In this document: piece after piece, positions 7,329 to 15,372 of the stretch
How the letters are laid out: every line of letters starts with the position of its first letter
Position numbering within the stretch: the stretch's first letter is position 1
Assembly: GCA_002898675.1 (NCBI GenBank)
Contig: BEHW01000038.1
Span: forward strand, 1-18,066
Source: a bacterium HR20
GTDB lineage: Bacteria > Bacteroidota > Ignavibacteria > Kapaibacteriales > NICIL-2
Direction of reading: 5' to 3'
Length of the DNA: 18,066 nucleotides
The notes under the pieces: model-generated
Database searches by the model: none
What the model saw: the letters and a program-made list of their open reading frames with translations, nothing else
Told to the model about the DNA's origin: nothing
Made by a program: the position numbers and the translations under genes

Positions 7329-9295
7329 TGCGTCTGGTGTGGGGGCTTCTCCTGCTCGGTTGGTGCAGCAACTGGGCGCAGGAAATTTCCTGGCCGACTC
7401 GCTTTATCGAGCAGCCCTTCGATGTTCTCGAGTATCGCGCATTCCTTGCGCTGGACTCACTTCCGGCGCCTGTGCTGGGCGAAAGTGCATGTACAATCGT
7501 TGCTCGCTGGCGCGGCGCCCCCGACACGCTCCGCTTTCATCTCCGCGGTCTCGAAGTGCTCCGCTGCGAATACCTCCAAGACGACCGCGCTCTTCCGGTG
7601 TCGTGGCAGACTCGCGGGACGCCAACGGATGCAACGTTTCACTATGCAGTCCCTGCGCTCCCTTCTCACCACGAAGGCGATACTGTTGCGCTGCGCATCA
7701 CCTTCCGTGGCACAATGACCGGAGAACCGAGCGTCGGTGGTGTATCCTGGGGTGGAGTCCAACGCGAGGGTGCCATTGTCTATGCGCTGGGGGTGGGGTT
7801 CTACAACAATTACGTTTCTGCAACGCAGCACTGGCTGCCGTGCTATGACCATCCATCCGACAAAGCGCGATTTGACTTGACATTCCGCGTACCGCGCTCG
7901 TACATCGTTGCCAGTGGTGGGCAGGAATTCCCCGTGCGCGATTCTGCACAGTGGCGTCTTTTCCGATTTCGTTCGGACTACCCTGCAGCAACGTATCTGC
8001 TGACGTTCGCCGCGATACCGGAGAGCACAGTTGCTATCCTGCGCGATGAAGCGTCGCTTCCGTATCCGATTGTGCTCTACGCGCGGCGTGTGGATTCGAC
8101 AGCGACTCGGCGAAGCTTTCGGTTGCTCCCACAGATGGTGACGGCGTTCGAGCGTCGCTTCGGAGCTTATCCGTTTGAAAAGGTTGGCTACGTGATGACG
8201 CAGAAAGGTGCGATGGAGCACCAGACGATGATCTCGTACCCAGCCTCGCTGGCTCGCAGCGGTGATACGGTCAATCTCGTGGCAGCGCATGAATTAGCGC
8301 ACCAATGGTTCGGCGATTGCGTCACGCCGCTCGACTTCCGCGATGCATGGTTCAACGAGAGCTTTGCAACGTTCGCTGAATCGCTCTGGCGCGAAGAGCT
8401 TGGCGGAACAAGCGCGTATCTCCAAGAGCAGCAGCGAAAGATCAATGCCTACCTCAACCAGTATGCAAAGCCAGGCAATCCGCTCTTCGAAGGCATTCTG
8501 ACGATGTACGATTTCGACCGCACGCCGCCATCGTCGAACTATCCACACGTCATCTACGAAAAGGGCGCCGCAGTGCTCGGTATGCTCCGTGCAGCGATCG
8601 GCGATAGCCTGTTTTTCGCATGGTGTCGCATGGTGCTCGAGCGCTACCGCTATGGCAACATTGCGCTCGATACTTTGGAGCAGTTGCTTAGCCAGCTAAC
8701 GGGACAGCATGACTTCGTGACGAGGTTTTTCAGCGAGTGGATACGCGGTAAAGGCTGGCCTGTGCTTGCTATCGACGCGCTGAGCGAGCCATCAGCGTTC
8801 GGAAGGATTGCCACACTCCACATTCGTCAAACGCAGCCCGACTCGCTGGGTATCTACACGACACTTCCGCTCGAACTGAGCTTCATTGGTGCCGATACCG
8901 TCCATCGCATCGTCACGATCACAGCACGCGAGCAGACGGTAGTTCTCGATTCACTCAACACGTTTGGAACTATCGCGGTCAACATCGGACCAAGAGTGCG
9001 GTCGCTTGTACAGCTTGCTCAAGCCCCGACTGTTACCGAAGTGCGTTCCGAGGGTGCGATTCTGCCACTGCAGGTGTTTCCTAATCCAGCATCGGAAACG
9101 GTGATGCTTTCCATCTCCAGCGAGATTGCAGGTCCAGTGATGCTCTACGATGCGCGTGGCAGCTGTATCTGGCATGTGGGAGGGACAGGGGTGCACGCGC
9201 TTTCCACGCAGGACCTTGCCGCAGGAACGTACTATGCCGTTGCGCGCGATCGAGCGCACCGGCTTCATATTGCAGCATTCGTCGTCCTGCGATAG
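7325..9295 (+). CDS. Secreted M1-family metallo-aminopeptidase with T9SS C-terminal sorting domain
   Basis: A 656-residue zinc aminopeptidase predicted to be exported and either released or attached to the cell surface by the type IX secretion system. Residues 1-19 form a signal peptide (MMRLVWGLLLLGW core, likely cleaved after NWA). The M1 N-terminal beta domain precedes the exopeptidase loop KGAMEHQTM (294-302), a GAMEH variant of the textbook GAMEN. The zinc site is HELAH (322-326; catalytic E323) with third ligand E345 in NES, and the likely transition-state Tyr is Y411 in VIYEKGA. It lacks the long helical C-terminal domain of large M1 enzymes. Residues 580-656 form a type A sorting domain (VFPNPASE near 584, AAGTYYAVA near 632). 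The ATG at 7325 overlaps the cruF stop (ATGA); an earlier in-frame start at 7265 would bury the signal peptide. Coupling to a carotenoid operon is unexpected. Confidence 0.93.
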   Translation: MMRLVWGLLLLGWCSNWAQEISWPTRFIEQPFDVLEYRAFLALDSLPAPVLGESACTIVARWRGAPDTLRFHLRGLEVLRCEYLQDDRALPVSWQTRGTPTDATFHYAVPALPSHHEGDTVALRITFRGTMTGEPSVGGVSWGGVQREGAIVYALGVGFYNNYVSATQHWLPCYDHPSDKARFDLTFRVPRSYIVASGGQEFPVRDSAQWRLFRFRSDYPAATYLLTFAAIPESTVAILRDEASLPYPIVLYARRVDSTATRRSFRLLPQMVTAFERRFGAYPFEKVGYVMTQKGAMEHQTMISYPASLARSGDTVNLVAAHELAHQWFGDCVTPLDFRDAWFNESFATFAESLWREELGGTSAYLQEQQRKINAYLNQYAKPGNPLFEGILTMYDFDRTPPSSNYPHVIYEKGAAVLGMLRAAIGDSLFFAWCRMVLERYRYGNIALDTLEQLLSQLTGQHDFVTRFFSEWIRGKGWPVLAIDALSEPSAFGRIATLHIRQTQPDSLGIYTTLPLELSFIGADTVHRIVTITAREQTVVLDSLNTFGTIAVNIGPRVRSLVQLAQAPTVTEVRSEGAILPLQVFPNPASETVMLSISSEIAGPVMLYDARGSCIWHVGGTGVHALSTQDLAAGTYYAVARDRAHRLHIAAFVVLR

Positions 9296-9298
9296 GTG

Positions 9299-10969
9299 AT
9301 GCAGCGATTGCGTGTTGCGTTTCTCTGGCATTTCCATCAGCCGGACTACCGACGCGGGAAGATCGCGCTCTTGCCGTGGGTTCGGCTTCATGCGACGAAA
9401 GACTACGCTGAGCTGCCTGCGATCCATCGCGAATTTCCTTCGCTGCGCGTGACCTACAACGTTTCACCGATCCTTGTTGAGCAGCTGGAGGAATATGCCG
9501 CAGGGCAGCTTTCCGACGAGCACGCAGTCGTAGCATCACTGCCTGAACACCATTGCGCAGCCCAGCCGGAGCATGTGATCGGGTGGGGATTTATCGGTCA
9601 TGCACCACGCATGATCGAGCCGTTCGATCGCTACCGCGCACTCTGGGAAGATGCACAGTCGGGCAAATGGAAGACGTGGTCGGAGCACCAGTGGCTCGAT
9701 TTGCAGGTTTGGATGCGACTTGCGTGGTTAGGAACAACGACCCGCGAGATACGGAGCATTGCAAAGCTTCTCGAAAAAGGCAGCAGCTTTACAGCCGATG
9801 ACCGCGCCGTCACGATTGCAATCGAGCGCGAACTCCTCTCGAGCCTGATGGTGCGACTACGAGGGCTTGCAGCCGCAGGTCTTGCAGACATCAGCTGCTC
9901 GCCGTACTACCATCCCATCCTGCCACTGCTGTGCGATACGGACATTGTTGCCACTTCTGATCCAGACATTGAGCGGCTCGAGCCTCGGTTTGCTTGGCCC
10001 GAGGATGCACTCGAGCAACTCCGACGCGCGCGTGCGTACATCGAGCAGCAGGTGGGAATTTCCCCACGCGGGATTTGGCCGAGTGAAGGCAGCATCAGCG
10101 ATGCTGCGCTGGCTGCAATTGCTCGAAGTGGTGCTGAGTGGACAGCATCCGACCAAGCCCTCCTTGAGCGGAGCATCGAGCTGCCGTGTACAAGCTGGCT
10201 CTACCAGCCTTTTGTGTGGGAATCATCAAGTGGGCAGCGGCTTACGGTGTTCTTCCGTGACCACGCGCTCAGCGATGCAATCGGTTTTGTCTACAGCTCG
10301 TGGGATGCGCACTCTGCAGTGCGGGATTTTCTCGAGCGTCTTGATGCCATTCGCACCCGGATTCTCGACGAGCAAGGTGCAGCGTTTCTCGATCGCGCAG
10401 TCGTGACGGTTATTCTCGATGGCGAAAACTGCTGGGAATACTACGAGAGCAATGGTGCACCCTTTCTCCGTGCACTCTACGGCGCACTTACCAGCGATGA
10501 ACGTTTCGAAACAGTCCTGCTCGGCGAGTGTGCCCGTCGTGCCTTGGACTCAGCTGATACGCCTGTGCTCCGACATATCGCCCCTGGCTCGTGGATTGGC
10601 GGGAGCTTCCGCATCTGGATCGGCGATGAAGAAGATCGTTCCGCATGGTCACTTCTGCGCCAGGCTCGGCATGCATTCGAGGAGCAGAAGCATAGCTTGA
10701 CAGATTTCCAGCGGGGTGATGCATACCGTCACATCCTCGCTGCGGAAGGAAGCGATTGGTTCTGGTGGTTTGGTCCTGAGCACCGCGCGGCATTCCGTAG
10801 TGTGTTCGATGAGCTATTCCGCGAGCATCTTCGCATGGCGTGGACTGCAATGGGGATGGATGCTCCTGCGGAACTAACCCAGCCGATCATGAGCAGCGAG
10901 AGTGCAAGCAGCCCATGGGGCGCGATGCATCCTGCTACTGCTCCCACTCGATCTCGACACGGCGGTTGA
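9299..10969 (+). CDS. Glycoside hydrolase family 57 (alpha-amylase/alpha-mannosidase type, COG1449)
   Basis: A 556-residue cytoplasmic GH57 enzyme, probably acting on alpha-glucans such as glycogen or maltodextrin by a retaining mechanism. GH57 hallmarks are HFHQPDY (11-17), GWGFIGHAP (95-103), SPYYHPILPLL (201-211), GIWPSEGSISD (258-268; E263 is the candidate nucleophile) and ILDGENCWEYY (372-382), the region expected to supply the acid Asp (D374). The C-terminal block with EGSDWFWWFGPEH (483-495) is usual in this subgroup. No signal peptide. ATG 9299 follows the aminopeptidase TAG with only three bases between; GTG at 9296 is an alternative start. The last 30 or so residues (Ser/Ala/Pro-rich) lie outside the conserved domain, and the final 35 nt overlap the convergent OmpA-domain gene. 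Exact substrate (amylase, glucanotransferase or branching activity) cannot be told. Confidence 0.9.
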   Translation: MQRLRVAFLWHFHQPDYRRGKIALLPWVRLHATKDYAELPAIHREFPSLRVTYNVSPILVEQLEEYAAGQLSDEHAVVASLPEHHCAAQPEHVIGWGFIGHAPRMIEPFDRYRALWEDAQSGKWKTWSEHQWLDLQVWMRLAWLGTTTREIRSIAKLLEKGSSFTADDRAVTIAIERELLSSLMVRLRGLAAAGLADISCSPYYHPILPLLCDTDIVATSDPDIERLEPRFAWPEDALEQLRRARAYIEQQVGISPRGIWPSEGSISDAALAAIARSGAEWTASDQALLERSIELPCTSWLYQPFVWESSSGQRLTVFFRDHALSDAIGFVYSSWDAHSAVRDFLERLDAIRTRILDEQGAAFLDRAVVTVILDGENCWEYYESNGAPFLRALYGALTSDERFETVLLGECARRALDSADTPVLRHIAPGSWIGGSFRIWIGDEEDRSAWSLLRQARHAFEEQKHSLTDFQRGDAYRHILAAEGSDWFWWFGPEHRAAFRSVFDELFREHLRMAWTAMGMDAPAELTQPIMSSESASSPWGAMHPATAPTRSRHGG

Positions 10970-12161
10970 GCGCACGACCTTCGTCGCTCTCGTTCGGTGC
11001 CATAGGACGAGTTTTCCCATAGCCCTCCGTTTTCATGCGGCTTGCATCAATGCCACGGCGGCGGAGGTAGTCGCGCACCGACTGCGCGCGTGCGAGGGAA
11101 AGCTGCTTGTTGTACTCATCGCTCCCGATGGAGTCGGTATGGCCTGCGATCGTGATGCGCCGAGCGTGCCGCAGAATCTGCACGATGCTATCAGGCACTG
11201 CAAGCGGTGGGAGCGCGCTGCTATTGAAGGCAAAGCGGACGGTCCATGAAGACAGTGGCAGTGGCTGGTACTTTTTTTCGAGCGTGGCCAGGTAAATGCC
11301 CATCCGAGCCGCACCATCGTCGCTCGAAATGTACACAGCGGTATCGCCAGTAGGAAACAGCCACCAGCAAAGGTCCATCTCTGGCGTGTTGATTGGTTCG
11401 GGCAGAACGATCGGCTGCGACCACTGCTCCCATGAATCGTCGAGCCGTCGGGTCATGACGATGTCGTACTTGCCGTTGGAGCCATAGCCAGTCGTGGCGT
11501 AGTAGAGCGTTCGTCCGTCGCGTGCAAGGAACGGCGAGCTTTCCATGCCTGGCGTATTGACGGTCGAGCCGAGGTTCCGCGGTGTTGTCCAGGTGAGTGA
11601 TTCCCCAATACGGTGCGAAACGTAGAGGTCCAGCCCACCGAAGGAATCAGGCCCTTGGAGCGAGAGGATCAGCGTCCGCATATCGGGGGTCATGAAGGCG
11701 TAGTAGTAGCTGGAGCGGTTCGTGTAGCCTTCGATGGTGATGGGTTCGAATGTCCAGGTCTGGCCGACTTGCCGTGCCAGCACGAAATGCTCCGTCTCGC
11801 CGTTTCCGCTGCCGCGCTGGACGAGCGCAGTCTTCCCATCAGCGGCGAAACCGAAGAGGACGTCGCTCTGCGGCGTGTTGAGCGCATCGAGCCGTTCCGG
11901 CGGGCCCCACGTTGAATCGCTCGTGCGGCGAGCAAACCAAATGTCATCGGGATCACTCGAACCGCCGACATTGCCAGGGAAGTACTTCCGGGAAAAGTAA
12001 AGGATGCTCCCATCAGGAGAAAGCACCGGCGCAACGACGGGCTGGTGCGCATTGATTTCGCCGGGGAGACGCCACTTTCGCGTGACCGTCGGAAGATCGC
12101 CATCGCTGGCAATAGCCAATGCGCATGCAGCGGTAAGCAGACAACTTAGTCGAGACCACAT
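10935..12161 (-). CDS. PD40 beta-propeller plus OmpA domain protein (PorE-like architecture)
   Basis: A 408-residue envelope protein. Residues 1-19 form a signal peptide (hydrophobic [14 protein letters not shown], cleavage near S19). Cys 13 lies in LTAAC, but it falls inside a short hydrophobic core and is a poor lipobox. Five PD40/WD40-like repeats follow, seen as SPDG (48-51), AADGK (106-110), TPDMR (158-162), ARDGR (213-217) and PTGD (270-273), each followed by a short beta strand and linked by ShortTrp-rich loops. The C-terminal OmpA peptidoglycan-binding domain spans about 308-408 with AGHTDSIGS (339-347; D343), GYGKTRPMAPN (380-390) and ALNRRVEIEW (397-406). Five propeller blades plus OmpA resemble the T9SS protein PorE, minus its N-terminal TPR. 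It probably anchors an outer-membrane or periplasmic assembly to peptidoglycan. The start overlaps the purB end by 16 nt; an upstream in-frame start at 12296 would bury the signal peptide. Confidence 0.85.
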   Translation of the reverse strand: MWSRLSCLLTAACALAIASDGDLPTVTRKWRLPGEINAHQPVVAPVLSPDGSILYFSRKYFPGNVGGSSDPDDIWFARRTSDSTWGPPERLDALNTPQSDVLFGFAADGKTALVQRGSGNGETEHFVLARQVGQTWTFEPITIEGYTNRSSYYYAFMTPDMRTLILSLQGPDSFGGLDLYVSHRIGESLTWTTPRNLGSTVNTPGMESSPFLARDGRTLYYATTGYGSNGKYDIVMTRRLDDSWEQWSQPIVLPEPINTPEMDLCWWLFPTGDTAVYISSDDGAARMGIYLATLEKKYQPLPLSSWTVRFAFNSSALPPLAVPDSIVQILRHARRITIAGHTDSIGSDEYNKQLSLARAQSVRDYLRRRGIDASRMKTEGYGKTRPMAPNESDEGRALNRRVEIEWEQ

Positions 12162-13444
12162 CGCTTGTAGAGGTAGGAAATGTTCGACAACGATCGCTCG
12201 CCGCGAAAGATTGCGTCGAGGTCCTCTGGCTGGAGGTATTGACGAATGAGCGGCTCTTCCCAGAGGGTCTGGCGGAGATGCAGCCCTTCGTCCCATGACT
12301 TCATTGCTGCTCGTTGGACGGCAGCGTAGGCATCTTGGCGGGATACGCCACGGCGGACCAATTCCAAGAGGACGGTTTGCGAATAGATCACCCCGTGCGA
12401 GCGTTCTATCGTTTCGCGCATTCGATCGGGATAGACGACTAATTGCTCGACCAACTCTGTTGCGAGTGCGAGCATGTAGTCGAGCGCGATGGTGGAGTCG
12501 GGGCAGATAACGCGCTCGACGCTGCTGTGGGAGATATCGCGCTCGTGCCAGAGCGCGTTGTTCTCCAGTGCCGCCTGTGCGTTCGAGCGAAGAAGGCGTG
12601 CCAGCCCGCAGATGCGCTCGCTCGTGATAGGATTGCGCTTATGGGGCATTGCGGAAGAGCCTTTCTGCCCAGCGCTGAAGTACTCTTCGGCTTCGCGGAC
12701 TTCCGTCCGCTGGAGGTGACGGATTTCGAGCGCGATTTTCTCTACAGAACTGGCGATGATTGCCAGCGTGCAGAGGAATTCCGCATGCCGATCGCGCTGG
12801 ATGACTTGCGTGGTGATGGGATCGGACTTGAGTCCGAGCTTGGCGCAAACGTACTCTTCGACGCGGGGATCGAGATGCTCGAACGTTCCAATTGCGCCGC
12901 TGAGTTTGCCAACGGCAATCGTCTCGATAGCGCGGCGGAGCCGTTCGATATTTCGGAGGCATTCCTGGCGGTAGAGCAGAAACTTCAGTCCGAAGACCAT
13001 CGGCTCAGCGTGGACGCCGTGGGTACGTCCGACGCAGAGTGTCGAGCGATGTTCGCGTGCTCGGTGTTCCAGCGCAGCAGCAAGCTGCTCTAAGTCGCTG
13101 AGCAGAAGCTCACCTGCTTGCTTGAGCTGAACGGCAAGGCATGTGTCGAGCACATCGCTGCTGGTCATGCCTAAGTGCAACCAACGTGCGGCGGGGGAGC
13201 CGACGTTTTCGGTGACGTTGGTCAAAAACGCGATGACATCGTGCTTTGTTTGGCGCTCGAGTTCGGCAATTCGCTCGACGGAAAAGCGTGCTTTTGCACG
13301 CAGCTCTTCGTAGTCTTGGCGAGGGACAATGCCAAGCTCGACGTGCGCTTCGACTGCGAGGAGTTCAATTTCGAGCCAGATGCTGAATTTGTTCTCATCG
13401 CTCCAAATCGCACCCATCGCCGGGCGCGTGTACCGTTCGATCAT
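12146..13444 (-). CDS. purB: Adenylosuccinate lyase
   Basis: Predicted to catalyse two fumarate-releasing steps in purine synthesis: SAICAR to AICAR, and adenylosuccinate to AMP; cytoplasmic homotetramer. The 432-residue length is typical. The fumarase/aspartase superfamily signature [11 protein letters not shown] spans 262-272, with the catalytic Ser loop at S263/S264. Other conserved blocks are MTSSDVLDT (93-101) and [10 protein letters not shown] (139-148; H142), and the start [13 protein letters not shown] is typical of PurB. ATG 13444 gives this usual N-terminus. It lies 22 nt after tsaB on the same strand, and its end overlaps the start of the PD40-OmpA gene, so it sits inside a co-directional cluster rather than next to other purine genes. 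Confidence 0.97.
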   Translation of the reverse strand: MIERYTRPAMGAIWSDENKFSIWLEIELLAVEAHVELGIVPRQDYEELRAKARFSVERIAELERQTKHDVIAFLTNVTENVGSPAARWLHLGMTSSDVLDTCLAVQLKQAGELLLSDLEQLAAALEHRAREHRSTLCVGRTHGVHAEPMVFGLKFLLYRQECLRNIERLRRAIETIAVGKLSGAIGTFEHLDPRVEEYVCAKLGLKSDPITTQVIQRDRHAEFLCTLAIIASSVEKIALEIRHLQRTEVREAEEYFSAGQKGSSAMPHKRNPITSERICGLARLLRSNAQAALENNALWHERDISHSSVERVICPDSTIALDYMLALATELVEQLVVYPDRMRETIERSHGVIYSQTVLLELVRRGVSRQDAYAAVQRAAMKSWDEGLHLRQTLWEEPLIRQYLQPEDLDAIFRGERSLSNISYLYKRCGLD

Positions 13445-13466
13445 TGGAAGCTTGGTTGGAAGTTGC

Positions 13467-14201
13467 TCAATGGGATTGCTCGTCAGGTTTCGAGCTGCGA
13501 AGATAGGCTTTCTCCTTCACCGATTGGCGTGGAGCAAATTCCTCGACGTAGAGCGGGGTTACCGTTGCAGGATCGTGCCGGACTCCGGCAACGTACAGCT
13601 CTGCAGCACGGCGTGCGACAAATCGAGCAGCCAGACGTTCCAGTCCCGGGATGTGGATGCCCTGGCGGAACGTGGCAGCTCCTGGCCCGCAAAGGATCGT
13701 TGTTTTGGAAATGCGGAGCTCGATGGCTGTTGTAGGTACTACTTCGACAGCGGTGAGCGGTTGGCCGTCGGCAGAGTAATGCTGGACAAAGAAAAGCTCA
13801 TCGTGTGCGGCTGCGATCGCTGCGATGTCGCAATCGTGAATTTGTCGCGCAATCGGGACCGCTGCTGCTGCACACGCCTCGAGTGTCGGTACCGCGAGCA
13901 ATGGCACCCTACGGGCGAAACAGAGACCTTTTGCAAAAGCAACGCCAATGCGCAGACCGGTAAATGAGCCAGGTCCAGCAGAGACAGCAACAGCGTCGAG
14001 TGGAGGGCTGCCGGCGTCGCTGAGCAATCGCTCGGCCAGGACTGCAAGCATTCGGTCGTGGATGCCAGGCTCGTCGAGCGTGTACTCACCGAGGAGATAT
14101 GTGCCCCTTACCAGCGCAACTGCACAGACAGATCCGCTCGTCTCGATTGCGAGGATGCGTGGTGGATGTTCAGATGCAGCGGTCGAGGGCACGGCGAACA
14201 T
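13467..14201 (-). CDS. tsaB: tRNA t6A biosynthesis protein TsaB
   Basis: A 244-residue member of the TsaB/YeaZ branch of the ASKHA fold. TsaB pairs with TsaD (and TsaE) to install threonylcarbamoyl on A37 of ANN-decoding tRNAs; it is the non-catalytic partner. Diagnostic features are RILAIETSG (15-23) on strand 1, the AGPGSFTGLRIG loop (75-86), IHDRML (47-52), and a C-terminal TPLYVEEFAPR (215-225). The ATG at 14201 leaves about 14 residues before the conserved strand. A TTG at 14234 is the only longer option, and no ATG, GTG or TTG lies closer to RILAIE. This start overlaps the trans-sulfuration gene by 32 nt, so either the true N-terminus is slightly extended or an unusual start codon is used. 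Confidence 0.92.
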   Translation of the reverse strand: MFAVPSTAASEHPPRILAIETSGSVCAVALVRGTYLLGEYTLDEPGIHDRMLAVLAERLLSDAGSPPLDAVAVSAGPGSFTGLRIGVAFAKGLCFARRVPLLAVPTLEACAAAAVPIARQIHDCDIAAIAAAHDELFFVQHYSADGQPLTAVEVVPTTAIELRISKTTILCGPGAATFRQGIHIPGLERLAARFVARRAAELYVAGVRHDPATVTPLYVEEFAPRQSVKEKAYLRSSKPDEQSH

Positions 14202-15318
14202 CTTCGAGAAGGTCGCTGGTATCTTCGATGCCAATGCTCAGTCGCACAAGACCCTCGGTGATGCCGCGGGCCTCGCGCACAGAGGGCGGGATGCTTGCGT
14301 GCGTCATCGTTGCGGGGTGGCAGACGAGCGATTCGACGCCACCGAGCGACTCAGCGAGGGTGATGATTTCGAGCGCTGCCATGAACTGTTCAGCCTTCTG
14401 GCGGGAGCCAAGTTCGATAGAGACCATTCCGGAAAAGCCGCTCATCTGGCGTCGGGCAAGCTCGTGCTGCGGATGGGAAGGCAGTCCTGGGTAATAGACC
14501 TTCGCGACTGCTGGATGCTCCTGGCAGAGTTCGGCAATCGCAAGAGCATTCTTTTGGTGCTGTTCCATTCTCACTGCGAGCGTTTTGACCGATCGCAACA
14601 GGAGCCAGCAGTCGAAGGGACCAGGAACCGCACCGGCGGCATTCTGGAGGAAGTGCAGACGCTCTGCAAGCTCGGCGGAACGGACGACGACGACGCCATG
14701 GACCAAGTCGGAATGTCCGCCTAGGTACTTCGTTGCCGAATGGATGACGATGTCTGCGCCAAGCGACAGTGGACGCTGGAAGTAGGGCGATGCGAACGTA
14801 TTATCTACTGCCAGCAGCGCACCGACGGAATGAGCAATCTCAGCCAGTGCTGCAATGTCGCTGATGGTCATCAGCGGATTGGTCGGCGTTTCGGTAAACA
14901 GCAACCGAGTTGTTGGACGAAGAGACGCCCGGACAGCATCGAGTGAGCGCATATCCACCGTGTCGAAGTGGATGCCATGCCGCCGAAACACAGTATCGAA
15001 GAGGCGGAAGGTTCCGCCGTACATGTCCTCGGCCAGGAGGATATGGTCGCCGCTGTTGAACAGCCGTGCAACAGCATCAATGGCTGCCATGCCACTGGCA
15101 AAGGCGATGGCATCGGTGCCATCTTCCAGCGCGGCAATGTTCTTCTCCCAGGCAGCGCGGGTCGGGTTGTTCGTCCGCGCGTACTCGAAACCATGGTGCT
15201 GGCCGATGCCTTCTTGAGCAAACGTCGAAGTCTGGTAGAGCGGGACAGTGACGCTTCCGGTTGCAGTGTCCGGTTGCTGGCCGATGTGGATCGCCTTCGT
15301 CGCAAAGCCGAGAGCCAT
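14170..15318 (-). CDS. Cystathionine gamma-synthase/gamma-lyase family PLP enzyme
   Basis: A 382-residue cytosolic Cys/Met metabolism enzyme of PLP fold type I. The PLP-binding Lys is K197 in SATKYLGGHSD (194-204), and D172 in VDNTFASP contacts the pyridine nitrogen. Other family blocks are EYARTNNPTR (45-54), SGMAAI (75-80), MYGGT (99-103), ETPTNP (143-148), SLGGVESL (324-331) and the substrate-carboxylate Arg R359 in LVRLSIG. The loop after SLGGVESL reads VCHPATMTHASIP, closer to cystathionine gamma-synthase or bifunctional bacterial forms than to animal gamma-lyase, which has Glu there. It therefore makes or cleaves cystathionine in methionine/cysteine metabolism, but direction is not settled by eye. 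It is first in a run with tsaB and purB, 54 nt downstream of the YitT-type gene. Confidence 0.9.
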   Translation of the reverse strand: MALGFATKAIHIGQQPDTATGSVTVPLYQTSTFAQEGIGQHHGFEYARTNNPTRAAWEKNIAALEDGTDAIAFASGMAAIDAVARLFNSGDHILLAEDMYGGTFRLFDTVFRRHGIHFDTVDMRSLDAVRASLRPTTRLLFTETPTNPLMTISDIAALAEIAHSVGALLAVDNTFASPYFQRPLSLGADIVIHSATKYLGGHSDLVHGVVVVRSAELAERLHFLQNAAGAVPGPFDCWLLLRSVKTLAVRMEQHQKNALAIAELCQEHPAVAKVYYPGLPSHPQHELARRQMSGFSGMVSIELGSRQKAEQFMAALEIITLAESLGGVESLVCHPATMTHASIPPSVREARGITEGLVRLSIGIEDTSDLLEDVRRALDRCI

Positions 15319-15372
15319 ACCAATTGCACGTGGTGGAGTCGTGCCACGAAGATAGGAAAGCCTCGCAGGTGG
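15319..15372 (-). promoter_or_regulatory. Gap upstream of the trans-sulfuration gene, weak -7-like element and hairpin
   Basis: On the minus strand, the complement of 15347-15354 reads TATCTTCG, one mismatch from TAnnTTTG, 28 nt before the ATG at 15318. A small inverted repeat (GCACG at 15326-15330, CGTGC at 15340-15344, 9-nt loop) lies between it and the start codon. No T-run follows, so it is not a standard terminator. No riboswitch is recognisable; the gap is too short for a known SAM aptamer. Low confidence. Confidence 0.2.

Noticed and set aside
7457..8290. 277-codon open frame on the minus strand inside the aminopeptidase gene
   Set aside because: His/Arg/Cys-rich composition with no domain; it is antisense to a clear M1 catalytic domain and is a codon-bias shadow.
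12162..12296. In-frame 45-residue extension of the PD40-OmpA protein
   Set aside because: It is Arg/Pro-rich, overlaps purB, and precedes a good signal peptide starting at ATG 12161.
13948..14724. 258-codon plus-strand frame opposite tsaB and the trans-sulfuration gene
   Set aside because: No family features, and both opposite-strand genes have clear catalytic motifs.
15326..15344. Inverted repeat GCACG/CGTGC as a terminator after the YitT-type gene
   Set aside because: Only a 5-bp stem with a 9-nt loop and no T-run on either side.
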